From assembly GCF_023100905.1 (NCBI RefSeq), contig NZ_CP064686.1:5642001-5706000 (forward strand): a stretch of DNA of 64,000 bases, written 5' to 3'. Positions 8,475 through 17,194 of this stretch are shown piece after piece. Position 1 is the stretch's first letter, and the number at the start of each line of letters is the position of its first letter. The notes below the pieces were generated by a model. That model searched no databases, was not told the DNA's origin, and saw nothing but the letters and a program-made list of their open reading frames with translations. This stretch comes from Bradyrhizobium sp. 4 (lineage in GTDB: Bacteria > Pseudomonadota > Alphaproteobacteria > Rhizobiales > Xanthobacteraceae). Both the position numbers and the translations under genes were made by a program.

Positions 8475-8970
8475 ACACGCCTTCGCATCCTCGCGGCGCG
8501 TTTCGCCCGAGCTTTGCTTGGTCACTCCACCCTCAAATCCAAGAGGGCGCAGGGAAGGCCGGGTGCCGGCTGGCACCCGCGGTCCGCTGCGCGAAAAGCA
8601 CACGCAGGAAAACCGCACAGCAGCATACAGGTGTAGCCGATCACTCGGCCTTCCCTGCGCGATGGTTGGACGGCTTATGCCGTGCTCTCCCGGGAGCCGA
8701 GTTCCTTTTGGCCTCCCTCACCCCAACGAAATTCACCGACACCGCGCCGGTTGACGCAGATGCCGCATTCGCCAGAGCTTGACCGTAGCAACGACGGCCA
8801 GGACCACACGGTTTTGCCGTACGCACGGCCCGCCATTTCGCCGCAGTTTTCCCAGCCCTGTCGACAAAGCCGGAAACTTACAGACGAGACGAAGCCTAGC
8901 AGCGCCGCTCGTCGGAACGAAGCCTCGGGCTCACGGAGAGCAATCCGCCCTGCCCTTAGCCTCTCGTATC
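8475..8970. repeat. Candidate interspersed repeat block, non-coding
   Basis: About 500 bp with overlapping low-complexity Arg/Pro-rich open frames on both strands and no credible gene. I recognise the stretch around 8500-8720 (including AGGGCGCAGGGAAGGCCGGG) as resembling a sequence that recurs in intergenic regions of Bradyrhizobium genomes and is often mis-annotated as small hypothetical proteins; this is recollection, not a search result. Boundaries are approximate. Nothing else is visible in the 1.16-kb gap 8205-9369 apart from the two palindromic repeats. Confidence 0.45.
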
Positions 8971-9138
8971 CGAACGCTGCCGCGTCCACCGCAAGCCCGG
9001 CTCGCGAACATGACGACCACAAGATCGCCCCTCAAGGATGAGCCGGGATGGGCGACACATACGCCAAAACCGAATTTCGGTAAAGTGGAATATTTTTGCG
9101 CGGTGGGATTGACAGGAGGGCGACACAGAGGCGGTCGT

Positions 9139-9226
9139 GTAGCCCGGATGGAGCGCAAGCGTAATCCGGGACGGTGCCGAATGCGCGCGAGCGGCTCCGG
9201 ATTGCGCTGCGCTCCATCCGGGCTAC
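9139..9226. repeat. Inverted repeat with perfect 18-bp arms
   Basis: Arms GTAGCCCGGATGGAGCGC (9139-9156) and its exact reverse complement (9209-9226) flank an imperfectly paired centre that continues the symmetry (GTAATCCGGG against CCGGATTGCG). This is the classic form of a short interspersed palindromic element in alphaproteobacteria. It lies about 140 bp before the MFS gene start. Confidence 0.7.
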
Positions 9227-9369
9227 GAAGCCTCACTCCTTTGTTCGCACTGGCGTTCCGTCCGCCCAGGGCCGCCTGCGACAAATTCGAGTCCGCCGCG
9301 GACATAAAGACGCAACAATTGCGAGGCTTGTCGATCGCCCCCGCCCTAATTCTCCTCCCCGGAGTTCCC

Positions 9370-10509
9370 ATGTCTTCTGCCGACAAGCCGGCGACACGCC
9401 TTGCGACCAGGCTTGCCTTCCTCGTCGCGGGCTTCGGCATCGCGTGCTGGGCACCGCTGGTGCCGTTCGCGAAGGCGCGGCTCGCCGTCGACGACGGCAT
9501 CCTCGGACTGCTCCTGCTCAGCCTTGGCATCGGCTCGGTCATCGCGATGGTTCTGACCGGCGTGCTGAGCGCGCGCTATGGCAGCAAGCCGATCATCATT
9601 GCGGGCGGGCTCGGTCTTGCCTTGGTCCTGCCTCTGCTGACAATCGCGAGCTCGCCGGCGACGCTGGCGCTGGCACTTCTCGCATTCGGCGCCGCGCTCG
9701 GTTCCATCGACGTCGCCATGAACATCCACGCGGTGGAGGTGGAGCGCGCCGCGGGACGTCCGCTGATGTCCGGCTTCCACGCGCTGTTCAGCATCGGCGG
9801 CTTCGCCGGGGCCGCACTCATGACCGCACTGCTCTCGCTGCAACTCGGCGCGCTCGCTTGCACGCTGATCTGCTCCGTCCTGATGCTGATCGCGATGCTG
9901 GTGGCCTGGCCGCGGCTGCTTCGCTCCGTGCAGGTGCAGGAGGGACCGCTGTTCGTGCTGCCGCATGGCGCCGTGCTCCTGCTCGCACTGCTTTGCGCCA
10001 TCACCTTCCTGGTCGAAGGCGCAATGCTCGATTGGGGCGCGTTGCTCGTCATCGGCGCGGGCCTCGTCTCCGAAGCGCAAGGCGGGATCGGCTATATCGT
10101 GTTCTCGGTCGCGATGACGATCGGGCGGCTCGGCGGCGACGCCGTCGTCGCGCGCATCGGAGACCGCACCACATTGTTCTGGGGCAGCCTGATTGCGATC
10201 GCGGGTTTCGTGGTCCTGCTCACGGCTCCCGTCGTGGCGGTGGCTGTGGCCGGCTTCCTGCTCATCGGCCTCGGCGCATCGAACCTCGTGCCGGTGCTGT
10301 TCCGCCGGGCGGCGAGGCAGACGGTGATGCCCACGGGGCTCGCCGTCGCAGCGATCACGACCGCCGGCTACGCCGGCGTTCTCGTCGGCCCCGCCGGTGT
10401 CGGCTTCGTCGCACGCCTTGGCGGATTGCCGGTCGCGTTCTGGCTCCTGGCCGCGCTGATGGGTCTCGTCACGCTGACGGCGCGCATTGTCACGCGCGCC
10501 GACGGCTGA
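9370..10509 (+). CDS. MFS transporter, YbjJ-like
   Basis: A 379-aa inner-membrane protein of the major facilitator superfamily with about 12 hydrophobic segments. The frame is open upstream into the repeat region, but the ATG at 9370 (MSSADKPATRLATRLAF) is preferred: it follows a GGAG box 7 bp upstream (9361-9364) and leads directly into the first membrane segment. The inner motif VVARIGDRTTLF resembles loop 8-9 of the family. The overall look fits the YbjJ group; substrate unknown. It is monocistronic and converges with the leftward gene at 10516, 6 bp away. Confidence 0.8.
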   Translation: MSSADKPATRLATRLAFLVAGFGIACWAPLVPFAKARLAVDDGILGLLLLSLGIGSVIAMVLTGVLSARYGSKPIIIAGGLGLALVLPLLTIASSPATLALALLAFGAALGSIDVAMNIHAVEVERAAGRPLMSGFHALFSIGGFAGAALMTALLSLQLGALACTLICSVLMLIAMLVAWPRLLRSVQVQEGPLFVLPHGAVLLLALLCAITFLVEGAMLDWGALLVIGAGLVSEAQGGIGYIVFSVAMTIGRLGGDAVVARIGDRTTLFWGSLIAIAGFVVLLTAPVVAVAVAGFLLIGLGASNLVPVLFRRAARQTVMPTGLAVAAITTAGYAGVLVGPAGVGFVARLGGLPVAFWLLAALMGLVTLTARIVTRADG

Positions 10510-10515
10510 GCGGCC

Positions 10516-11505
10516 TCACAAATTGCTCAGCCCGATCGATTTGATCAGGGGCGCGAGGCTTGCGGATGTGGCCTCGACGATGCGCTGGAATTTGTCCGGG
10601 CTTGAATTGTTGTCCGGCTCCATGCCCTGGGCGCGATAGCTCGCCAGAAGCGCCGAATCGGCCATGGCGAGCCGCGTCGCCTGCGCGATCCGGTCGATGA
10701 TCGCATCGTCGGTGTCCTTGGGTGCGAACAGACCGAACCAGCCCTCATACCGGATGCCGGGCATGCCGGATTCGACGGCGGTCGGGATCTCGGGCGCGCC
10801 GCTCAGCCGCGTTTCGGTGGTGACCGCCAGCAGTCTGACTTTCCCCGCTTGAGCCAACTGCTGCAATTGAACGGACATGACGGCAATGACGAGCGATATC
10901 TGGCCGCTGACGAGATCGTTGGTCGCCTGCGCGATGCCCCGATAGGGCACGTGGACGATGTCCAGTGCACCGGCCTGCTGCTTGAAGGACTCGCCGACCA
11001 GATGGTTTCCGGTGGCGATCCCCGGCGTGCCATAGGACAGCTTTCCCGGATTGGCTTTCGCATAGGTGATCAACTCGCGCAGGTTTGCGGCGGGCACCGA
11101 AGGATTGATGGCGAAAACCAGCGCGCTGTTGATCAGGCGGTAGATGGCGCGGAAGTCGCCAACGGAATATCCGGGATTCGCCGACGTCATGGGAATGATG
11201 ACCTGCGTGCTGCCGTTGCCGAGCAGCAGCGAATAGCCGTCGGGCTCCTCGCGCGCGACCGCCGCGGTCCCGATGGCGCCGCCCGCGCCGCCGATATATT
11301 CGACGAAGGTCGGCCCCAGCAGCGACGGCATCCTGTCCACCCAGGGGCGCGCGATCTGGTCGCCCGATCCGCCGGCTCCGTAGGGAATCACCAGGCGAAT
11401 GGGACGAGACGGATAGTCGGCGGCTTGTCCGCTGCGGGGAAGCGCGGCGAGCGCCGCCGCGCTTGTCAACGCGTGCACGAATTGTCGCCGCGTGAAAGAG
11501 GCCAT
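10516..11505 (-). CDS. Tripartite tricarboxylate transporter binding protein (Bug/TctC family)
   Basis: A 329-aa periplasmic binding protein. The leader MASFTRRQFVHALTSAAALAA, with cleavage near GQA-ADYPSRPI, has a twin-arginine-like start. Family signatures are YPSRPIRLVIPYGAGGSGDQIARP (about residues 31-54, split here), GGAGGAIGTAAVAR (about 82) and HVPYRGIAQATNDLVSGQI (about 188). No membrane subunits (TctA/TctB) are adjacent, which is usual for orphan Bug proteins in beta- and alphaproteobacteria. The ligand is unknown. Confidence 0.88.
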   Translation of the reverse strand: MASFTRRQFVHALTSAAALAALPRSGQAADYPSRPIRLVIPYGAGGSGDQIARPWVDRMPSLLGPTFVEYIGGAGGAIGTAAVAREEPDGYSLLLGNGSTQVIIPMTSANPGYSVGDFRAIYRLINSALVFAINPSVPAANLRELITYAKANPGKLSYGTPGIATGNHLVGESFKQQAGALDIVHVPYRGIAQATNDLVSGQISLVIAVMSVQLQQLAQAGKVRLLAVTTETRLSGAPEIPTAVESGMPGIRYEGWFGLFAPKDTDDAIIDRIAQATRLAMADSALLASYRAQGMEPDNNSSPDKFQRIVEATSASLAPLIKSIGLSNL

Positions 11506-11721
11506 GCTGGAAATTCCGGAAGTCGGCAGTCAATGTGGTGGCGGGACCGGCTCCCGGACCATGCCATCGCAGCAATCCGGCACCACAGTCAATGCTCCAT
11601 CCGGACGAACCCCGGTGTCATCGCATTGTCACGTCGGCCTAACTCTTTACTTTCCAAGCATAATTTCGCGAGCGAGCCGACCCAAGCCGTCCACGCAGGG
11701 CTGCCAGCCCTGCCCACTGCT

Positions 11722-11761
11722 TTCGGCCAGTTTACTGTACGCCTCGTTCTGGTAGACCAAA
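11722..11761 (+). promoter_or_regulatory. Conserved upstream element of regulator 1
   Basis: TTCGGCCAGTTTACT, then 10 bp, then TTCTGGTAGACCAAA. The same two blocks with the same 10-bp gap occur at 24877-24916 before the paralogous regulator 2, although the surrounding DNA differs. Within it, TTTACT and TAGACC are 16 bp apart and may be the -35 and -10 of a shared promoter; alternatively it is an operator. It ends 40 bp before the GTG start at 11802. Confidence 0.6.
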
Positions 11762-11801
11762 AAGTAATACCTTTTGACTCCCTTCGAGGGGGCGATGGCG
11801 C

Positions 11802-14642
11802 GTGCCAGATCGTAGCGAAGACTCGGCCATTTCCTTTGGGCCATTTCGACTGTTTCCGAAGTCCCGGCTCTTGGAGAAGGAGGGCTCGCCGCTTCATGTC
11901 GGCGGCCGCGCGCTCGACATTCTCATCTTCCTTGCCGGACGCCCCGGAGAAGTCGTCGACAAGAGAGAGCTGGTCAAGCGCATCTGGGCCGGCGTCAATG
12001 TCGACGAGGGCAGCCTGCGCTTCCACGTCGCGGCGCTGCGCAAGGCGCTCGGCGACACCGGCAAGTCGGCCCGTTACGTCGTCAACGTGCCGGGCCGAGG
12101 CTATTGTTTTGTCGCCTCGTTCGCTCAAGCAGCTCTGCCGGCCGCCCCGCTCCCGGCCGAAACCGCCCCTCCCCGCTCCCTGCCCGCTCAGCTCACAAGG
12201 ATGGTCGGCCGGGAAGATGTCATCGAGAAGATCTCGAACGGACTTTCGCTCTATCGCTTCATGACCGTCGTTGGCCCGGGCGGCATCGGCAAGACCTCGG
12301 TCGCCGTCACCGTCGGGCATCGCCGTTCCCAGGATTTCGACGGGCGAGTCTTCTTTGTCGATTTCGGTCCGCTGAGGGATGCCAGTCACATCGCGACCAC
12401 CATTGCTTCGGCGCTCGGACTGACCATCAGCGCGGAGGATCCGACGCCGGCTCTGCTGACGTTTCTGAAGACCGGCCCGGCCCTGCTGATCTTCGACGGT
12501 TGCGAACATGTGTTGGATCAATTGGCGCCGCTGGTCGAGCACATCGTTCGCGAGGCACCGCGGCTTCGTGTTCTCGCAACCAGCCGCGAATCGTTCCGCA
12601 GCGAAGGCGAGCGGATTTTCCGGCTGTTCCCGCTGGATTGTCCGCCCGAGCGCGAAGGGCTTGCTGTCGACGAGGTCCTTGCCTATCCCGCGGCTCAACT
12701 CTTTGTGGACCGCATTGCGCAGAGCTCGGGCCCGTTCCAGCTCAGTGCAGAGGAGGCGCCCCTCGTCGCGAGCATCTGCCGGCGCCTCGACGGCATCGCG
12801 CTGGCGATCGAGCTCGCGGCGGGCCGCGTCAATGCTTACGGCATCGCCGGCACGGCATCCCTGCTCGACAGCCGCTTTTCGCTGCAATGGCGGGGCCGGC
12901 GTACCGCCGTGCCGCGGCACCAGACGCTCGCTGCGGCTCTCGACTGGAGCTACGACCTTCTGCCTCCCGTGGAGAGCGCCACGCTGCGACGCCTGTCGGT
13001 CTTTGCCGGCCCTTTCGCGCCGGAGGCGGCTGCCGCGGTCGCGTCCGGTGACGGACTCAATGCGTCCGAGACTCTCGAAGCAATCGACAGCCTGGTGACC
13101 AAGTCGCTTATTTCGCCGTCCGGCTCGCGCACGCTGCGCTATCGGCTGCTCGACACCACGCGCACCTATGCATACGGAAAACTCAACGAGCTCGGCGAAG
13201 CCAGGCAGTTCGCGCGGCGTCATGCCGAGCATTTTCGCGATTTATTCCAGCGCGCGGAGGCGGATATTTCGACGCCGCTGCCCGAATGGCTGAGCATCTA
13301 TGGCGCGGAGCTGGACAATGTGCGTGCGGCGTTGGACTGGGCCTTCGGCCCCGACGGCGAGGCGAGACTCGGTATCGCGCTGACGGCGGCCGCGGTCACG
13401 CTGTGGGTGCGTCTTTCGCTGTTCGCGGAGTGCCGTGAGCGCAGCAGAACGGCGCTCGCGGCGCTCGGAGACACCGCCGACGATAACCGCATCCGCATGC
13501 AGCTGCTGTCAGCGCTCGGCTGGTCGCTGATGTATGGCGAGGGCCGCGCGCGCGAGGCGCGGCCGATCCTCGAGACGACCCTTGAGCTTGCTGACAGGCT
13601 CGACGACAAGGATTTCCGGCTGCGCGCGCTCTGGGGCTTGTGCATCGACCAGTTCAACAACGGACAGTTCGGCAAGGCCCGTGCGCTCGCCGATCGCTTT
13701 GCGAACGCGGCCGCCAACTCGCCCGACAAGACCGATGTCATGCTGGGCGACCGGCTGATGGCCGTGGCGCTGCACTATCTCGGGGATCAGAACGAGGCTC
13801 GGCTGCGCATCGAGCGGGTCAATGCATCGCTGCATGTGTTGGCGGAGAAGCCGAAAATCTTTCCGCTCGATCTGAGAATCTCGACGCAATATTTTCGGGC
13901 TCGCATCCTGTGGCTTCAAGGCCTAGCCGATCAGGCTCAGGCCCTTACCGCCAGAAACATCGAGGAAGGCCGGGCCAACGGCCACGCGCTGACCTTCTGC
14001 AGCGTGCTTGGACAAGCCGCCTGCCCGATCGCCTTCTGGTCCGGCGATTTCGACGCTGCGGAACGTCACGGCGCCGAGCTGCTCGAACACACCGAGCGCC
14101 ACGCGATCCGGCTGTGGGGCCTGTGGGCGCGGGCCTTCAATGCCGCGGTCATGGTCAAGCGCGGCGACGTCACGACCGGGTTGCCGCTGCTGCGTGAAGA
14201 GCTCAATCGCGCCGGCGATGCGCGCTTCCTGCCGCGCTTTCTGCCCCTGCTCGGCGAGCTCGCCGCGTGTTCCGGAGAGGCCGACCAGGTCGATCGCGGG
14301 CTCGACGTGATCGAGGATGTCCTGACCCGCTGCAACGACCGGCAGGAGCTCTGGTATCTGCCGGAGCTGATCCGCATCAAGGGAGAGTTGATGCTCAGGA
14401 GCACTCGGCATTCGGAAGACGCCGAGGCGCACTTTCGCGAGGCCATGGACATTGCCGTCCAGCAAGGCGCGCGCTTCTGGGAGCTGCGAAGCGCGGTCAG
14501 CCTGGCGCGGTTCATGATTGGGGCTGGCCAGACCACGGAAGCCTTGGCAATTCTGGAACGCGCATGCGGGCCATTCAAAGAGGGCGCCGGCATCGCCGAG
14601 ATCCGTAGCGCCCACGATTTGATCGAGCAGCTCCGGGCTTGA
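11802..14642 (+). CDS. Winged-helix / NTPase / TPR-like transcriptional regulator (regulator 1)
   Basis: A 946-aa cytoplasmic regulator. N-terminal OmpR/CadC-type winged helix at about residues 10-105 (ISFGPFRLF, RALDILIFLAGRPGEVV, YVVNVPGRGYCF). Then a STAND/NB-ARC-like NTPase: Walker A GPGGIGKTS at about 158-166, Walker B LLIFDGCEH at about 228, LATSRESF at about 260 and RLDGIALAIELAA at about 328. The C-terminal half is helical and Ala/Leu-rich, as in TPR-type sensor arrays. The GTG start at 11802 gives the same N-terminus as regulator 2 at 24952, and the two share long near-identical stretches (RYRLLDTTR, GTASLLDSRFSL). The family is known as predicted ATPase plus DNA-binding domain; ligand and targets are unknown. 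The TAAC arrays listed here are candidate targets. Confidence 0.85.
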   Translation: MPDRSEDSAISFGPFRLFPKSRLLEKEGSPLHVGGRALDILIFLAGRPGEVVDKRELVKRIWAGVNVDEGSLRFHVAALRKALGDTGKSARYVVNVPGRGYCFVASFAQAALPAAPLPAETAPPRSLPAQLTRMVGREDVIEKISNGLSLYRFMTVVGPGGIGKTSVAVTVGHRRSQDFDGRVFFVDFGPLRDASHIATTIASALGLTISAEDPTPALLTFLKTGPALLIFDGCEHVLDQLAPLVEHIVREAPRLRVLATSRESFRSEGERIFRLFPLDCPPEREGLAVDEVLAYPAAQLFVDRIAQSSGPFQLSAEEAPLVASICRRLDGIALAIELAAGRVNAYGIAGTASLLDSRFSLQWRGRRTAVPRHQTLAAALDWSYDLLPPVESATLRRLSVFAGPFAPEAAAAVASGDGLNASETLEAIDSLVTKSLISPSGSRTLRYRLLDTTRTYAYGKLNELGEARQFARRHAEHFRDLFQRAEADISTPLPEWLSIYGAELDNVRAALDWAFGPDGEARLGIALTAAAVTLWVRLSLFAECRERSRTALAALGDTADDNRIRMQLLSALGWSLMYGEGRAREARPILETTLELADRLDDKDFRLRALWGLCIDQFNNGQFGKARALADRFANAAANSPDKTDVMLGDRLMAVALHYLGDQNEARLRIERVNASLHVLAEKPKIFPLDLRISTQYFRARILWLQGLADQAQALTARNIEEGRANGHALTFCSVLGQAACPIAFWSGDFDAAERHGAELLEHTERHAIRLWGLWARAFNAAVMVKRGDVTTGLPLLREELNRAGDARFLPRFLPLLGELAACSGEADQVDRGLDVIEDVLTRCNDRQELWYLPELIRIKGELMLRSTRHSEDAEAHFREAMDIAVQQGARFWELRSAVSLARFMIGAGQTTEALAILERACGPFKEGAGIAEIRSAHDLIEQLRA

Positions 14643-14665
14643 CGAGTCGGCTGACCGGCACTGAT

Positions 14666-15604
14666 TCATCCAGCCCGCGGGATGAATCCGGGCACGCCGG
14701 TCTCGACGACCGTGTTGAACCTGATGTTTGTCGTGATCTGGTCCCTCATGTCTCGCATGGCGTCTTCGGGCAAGGCTGAAATATCGAAGTTTTCCTGGAT
14801 GCGCCGGGGATTGGTCGAAGTCGTCAGGAAAGCGGTGCCGCGCTGGACGGCCCACGCCAGCGCAATTTGAGCCGGTGTCTTGTGCAAACGCTCCGCGATG
14901 GCAGTGATCACCGGATCAGCCAGGACGTTCGGCTTCATCGCGTGTCCCAGCGCTGCAAACGCCTGCAGCACAATTCCGTGCTCTCGACAGAAGTCGAGCA
15001 GGTCCCATTCGGGGAGATACGGATGCGATTCGACTTGCACCATGGCGGGCCTGATCCGCGCGACCGAAACGATCTCGCGCAGCTTGTCCAGGGTGATGTC
15101 CGACAGGCCGATCGACTTGCAGTGCCCCTCGTCGACAAGGCGTTCCAGCGCCCCCCACGTTTCGGCCAGCGTAACCCCAGAATCATAGATGACCCGACCG
15201 TGCTCATCCCTCGGGTCCTGCTCGTCGCCGGGTTGAAAGGCAAAGGGCGTATGGATGATGTAGCAATCGATCTCGTCGAGCTGCAGCCGTCGGCGACTGG
15301 CGTCGAAGGCAGGCCTGACCCGTTCCGGCCGATGATTGGTGTTCCATAGCTTCGTCGTAACGAACAGGTCCTTGCGCTGAAGCGTCTCCGCCTTGAAGGT
15401 CTCCTGCAGCGCGTCGCCGACCGCTTCTTCGTTGCGATAGCGCTCCGCGCAATCAAGATGTCGAAATCCGGCCTCCAACGCAGCCTTGGTGGCCCGCCTG
15501 GTCACGAGCGGATCCGGAATGAGCGTGCCAAATCCCACCGCGGGAATCGTCCCGGATTGATGAGTTGGAATTCTCGTATAACGAAGCGTATCTGACGAAG
15601 TCAT
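14666..15604 (-). CDS. Aldo/keto reductase
   Basis: A 312-aa NADPH-dependent reductase of the AKR superfamily, acting on aldehydes or ketones in the cytoplasm. The catalytic tetrad is visible: Asp in FRHLDCAERY (about residue 50) with the Tyr of the same motif, Lys in FVTTKLWN (about 84) and His in YIIHTPF (about 117). An ATG eight codons further upstream (15628) is in frame, but the start at 15604 has an AAGGAG box 7 bp before it and is preferred. It converges with regulator 1 (24-bp gap). The physiological substrate is unknown. Confidence 0.88.
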   Translation of the reverse strand: MTSSDTLRYTRIPTHQSGTIPAVGFGTLIPDPLVTRRATKAALEAGFRHLDCAERYRNEEAVGDALQETFKAETLQRKDLFVTTKLWNTNHRPERVRPAFDASRRRLQLDEIDCYIIHTPFAFQPGDEQDPRDEHGRVIYDSGVTLAETWGALERLVDEGHCKSIGLSDITLDKLREIVSVARIRPAMVQVESHPYLPEWDLLDFCREHGIVLQAFAALGHAMKPNVLADPVITAIAERLHKTPAQIALAWAVQRGTAFLTTSTNPRRIQENFDISALPEDAMRDMRDQITTNIRFNTVVETGVPGFIPRAG

Positions 15605-15697
15605 GCTGATGCTCCTTTGCTTGTCCACGGCTCCCTCAAAAGTGAGGGACGAGGTATTCGGAATTGACGATGCGATGTCGTTCCACGGCTCCAGGCG

Positions 15698-17194
15698 TTA
15701 ACCGGTAGGCCGCGGCTTACGGAGAAAAAACACGAGCGGAATCACGACGAGCATGGCGAACATCAGGATCTCGAACTGGTCGATGACCGCGACGGTCGCC
15801 GCCTGACGCGTGACCATGCCGTTGAGGGCCGCAAGGCCCGGCTTGCCGACCGAGGCCCCGACATAAGCGGCGACACGATAGGGCGTGAGATTCTTTGCGA
15901 GTGCGGCGTGCACAGCCTGCGTGTTGGCGTAGAAGAAGAGCTGGACGACCGCGATGCCAATGGTGCTGCCATAGAGGCGCGAAAGGTTGACCAACGCGCT
16001 GCCTTCCGGGCGGAGCTTCGGATCGAGCGTGCCGAACGCGGCCCTGGCGAGCGCGGGCAGCAACATGCCGAGACCCGCTCCCTGGAGCAGGCCGGCCTCG
16101 ACCACCGGCCGCCAATCCATCGCCGGCGAATAGCCGAGCATCAGCCAGTTGGCATAGACCACCAGCGTCATTCCGCCCACGAGGAACGGCCGGTAGTCGA
16201 TCTGCGCCGGGATCAGGCTCGTCAGCACCAGCGCTCCCACCAGCGCGACGCCGCGCGGAACAGTCATGTATCCAGTGGTGTCGACGGGGTAGTTGAGCAA
16301 TTCCTCCAGCATCGGGGACGTCAGGGCCAGGGTCGGCAGCAGCACGAAACCAAGCGCGAAGGAGATGACCGTCGAGAGCACGAGATTGCGGTCCCTGAAC
16401 AGCGTCGTGCGGAGAAAGTGCTCCTTTGTCGTCATGACGTGCACGATGAAGAGATAGAAGCCGAGCACGGAGGCGCCCGCCTCGATCCAGATTTCCGTCG
16501 CGGCGAACCATTCCAGGCGCTCGCCGCGGTCGAGCAACATCTGCAACCCGATCATGCCGACGGAGAACGTCGTCAGGCCGAAGAAGTCGAAGGGCTGGCT
16601 CCGCTCGACCCGCTTCTCGCCGAGCAGCTGAGCCATCGTCAGGAAAATGAAGCCCGTCATCGGCAGGCTGAAATAGAAGATCGCAGGCCAGCCGTAATAT
16701 TCACTGAGCCAACCGCCAATGGCTGGGCCGCTGCTGATGCCGAGCAGGGAGCAGACGGTCCACGCCAGGCTCATGCGCGCATGTCGCACCGGCGATGTCG
16801 CCTCGAGCAGGATCGCCAGCGAGAGCGGCGCCAGCGGTCCGCTCGCCGCGCCCTGGAGGATTCGCGCCAGCACGAACTGAATCGAGGTCGTCGCCAGTGT
16901 ATCGAGGGCGAGACCCAACACGAAAATCGTGACGGCGGCCTGATAGACCACTTTCCGGCCGTAGCGTCCCGCCAGCCATTGCGTGATCGACATGGTCACG
17001 GCGCTCGCAGCGATATAAGAGGAAAACACCCAGCCGACCTCGTCATTGGCCATCGAGAGCGTCGCCTGAATATGAGGTAGCGCCGCGTTCGGTATCGAGA
17101 TGTTGACGGCCTGCATGTAGGTCGCCATGAGGGCGGCCGCGGCGATCGCGTGACGACCACCGGGCGCCGTGGTCGATGGAAGGGGCGTAGTCAT
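15698..17194 (-). CDS. emrB: DHA2-family MFS drug exporter (EmrB-like)
   Basis: A 498-aa inner-membrane proton antiporter of the 14-segment DHA2 group. The N-terminal segment AAAALMATYMQAVNISIPNAAL and the motif GWVFSSYIAASAVTMSITQWLAGRYGRK, with the loop 2-3 signature, are seen in the first 90 residues. Its ATG overlaps the TGA of the upstream HlyD gene (ATGA at 17191-17194), so the two are co-translated and form an EmrAB-type pump that would join an outer-membrane channel encoded elsewhere. The divergent TetR gene probably represses it. Substrates are likely toxic hydrophobic compounds; this is inference from the family. Confidence 0.88.
   Translation of the reverse strand: MTTPLPSTTAPGGRHAIAAAALMATYMQAVNISIPNAALPHIQATLSMANDEVGWVFSSYIAASAVTMSITQWLAGRYGRKVVYQAAVTIFVLGLALDTLATTSIQFVLARILQGAASGPLAPLSLAILLEATSPVRHARMSLAWTVCSLLGISSGPAIGGWLSEYYGWPAIFYFSLPMTGFIFLTMAQLLGEKRVERSQPFDFFGLTTFSVGMIGLQMLLDRGERLEWFAATEIWIEAGASVLGFYLFIVHVMTTKEHFLRTTLFRDRNLVLSTVISFALGFVLLPTLALTSPMLEELLNYPVDTTGYMTVPRGVALVGALVLTSLIPAQIDYRPFLVGGMTLVVYANWLMLGYSPAMDWRPVVEAGLLQGAGLGMLLPALARAAFGTLDPKLRPEGSALVNLSRLYGSTIGIAVVQLFFYANTQAVHAALAKNLTPYRVAAYVGASVGKPGLAALNGMVTRQAATVAVIDQFEILMFAMLVVIPLVFFLRKPRPTG

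Noticed and set aside
8294..8782. Open frames in the 8.2-9.3 kb gap, potential small proteins
   Set aside because: They start in repeats, have Arg/Pro/Cys-rich sequence and change frame over the block; they fit a repeat element better than genes.
11640..11664. TAAC at 11640 and TAAT at 11661 before regulator 1 as a sixth array
   Set aside because: The step is 21 bp, the middle box is absent and the gene-proximal TAACGAGC is missing, so it does not meet the exact 10-bp pattern.
11589..13232. 547-codon minus-strand open frame antisense to regulator 1
   Set aside because: Arg/Gln-rich antisense frame with no domain; the plus-strand gene is supported by its domain order and its paralogue.
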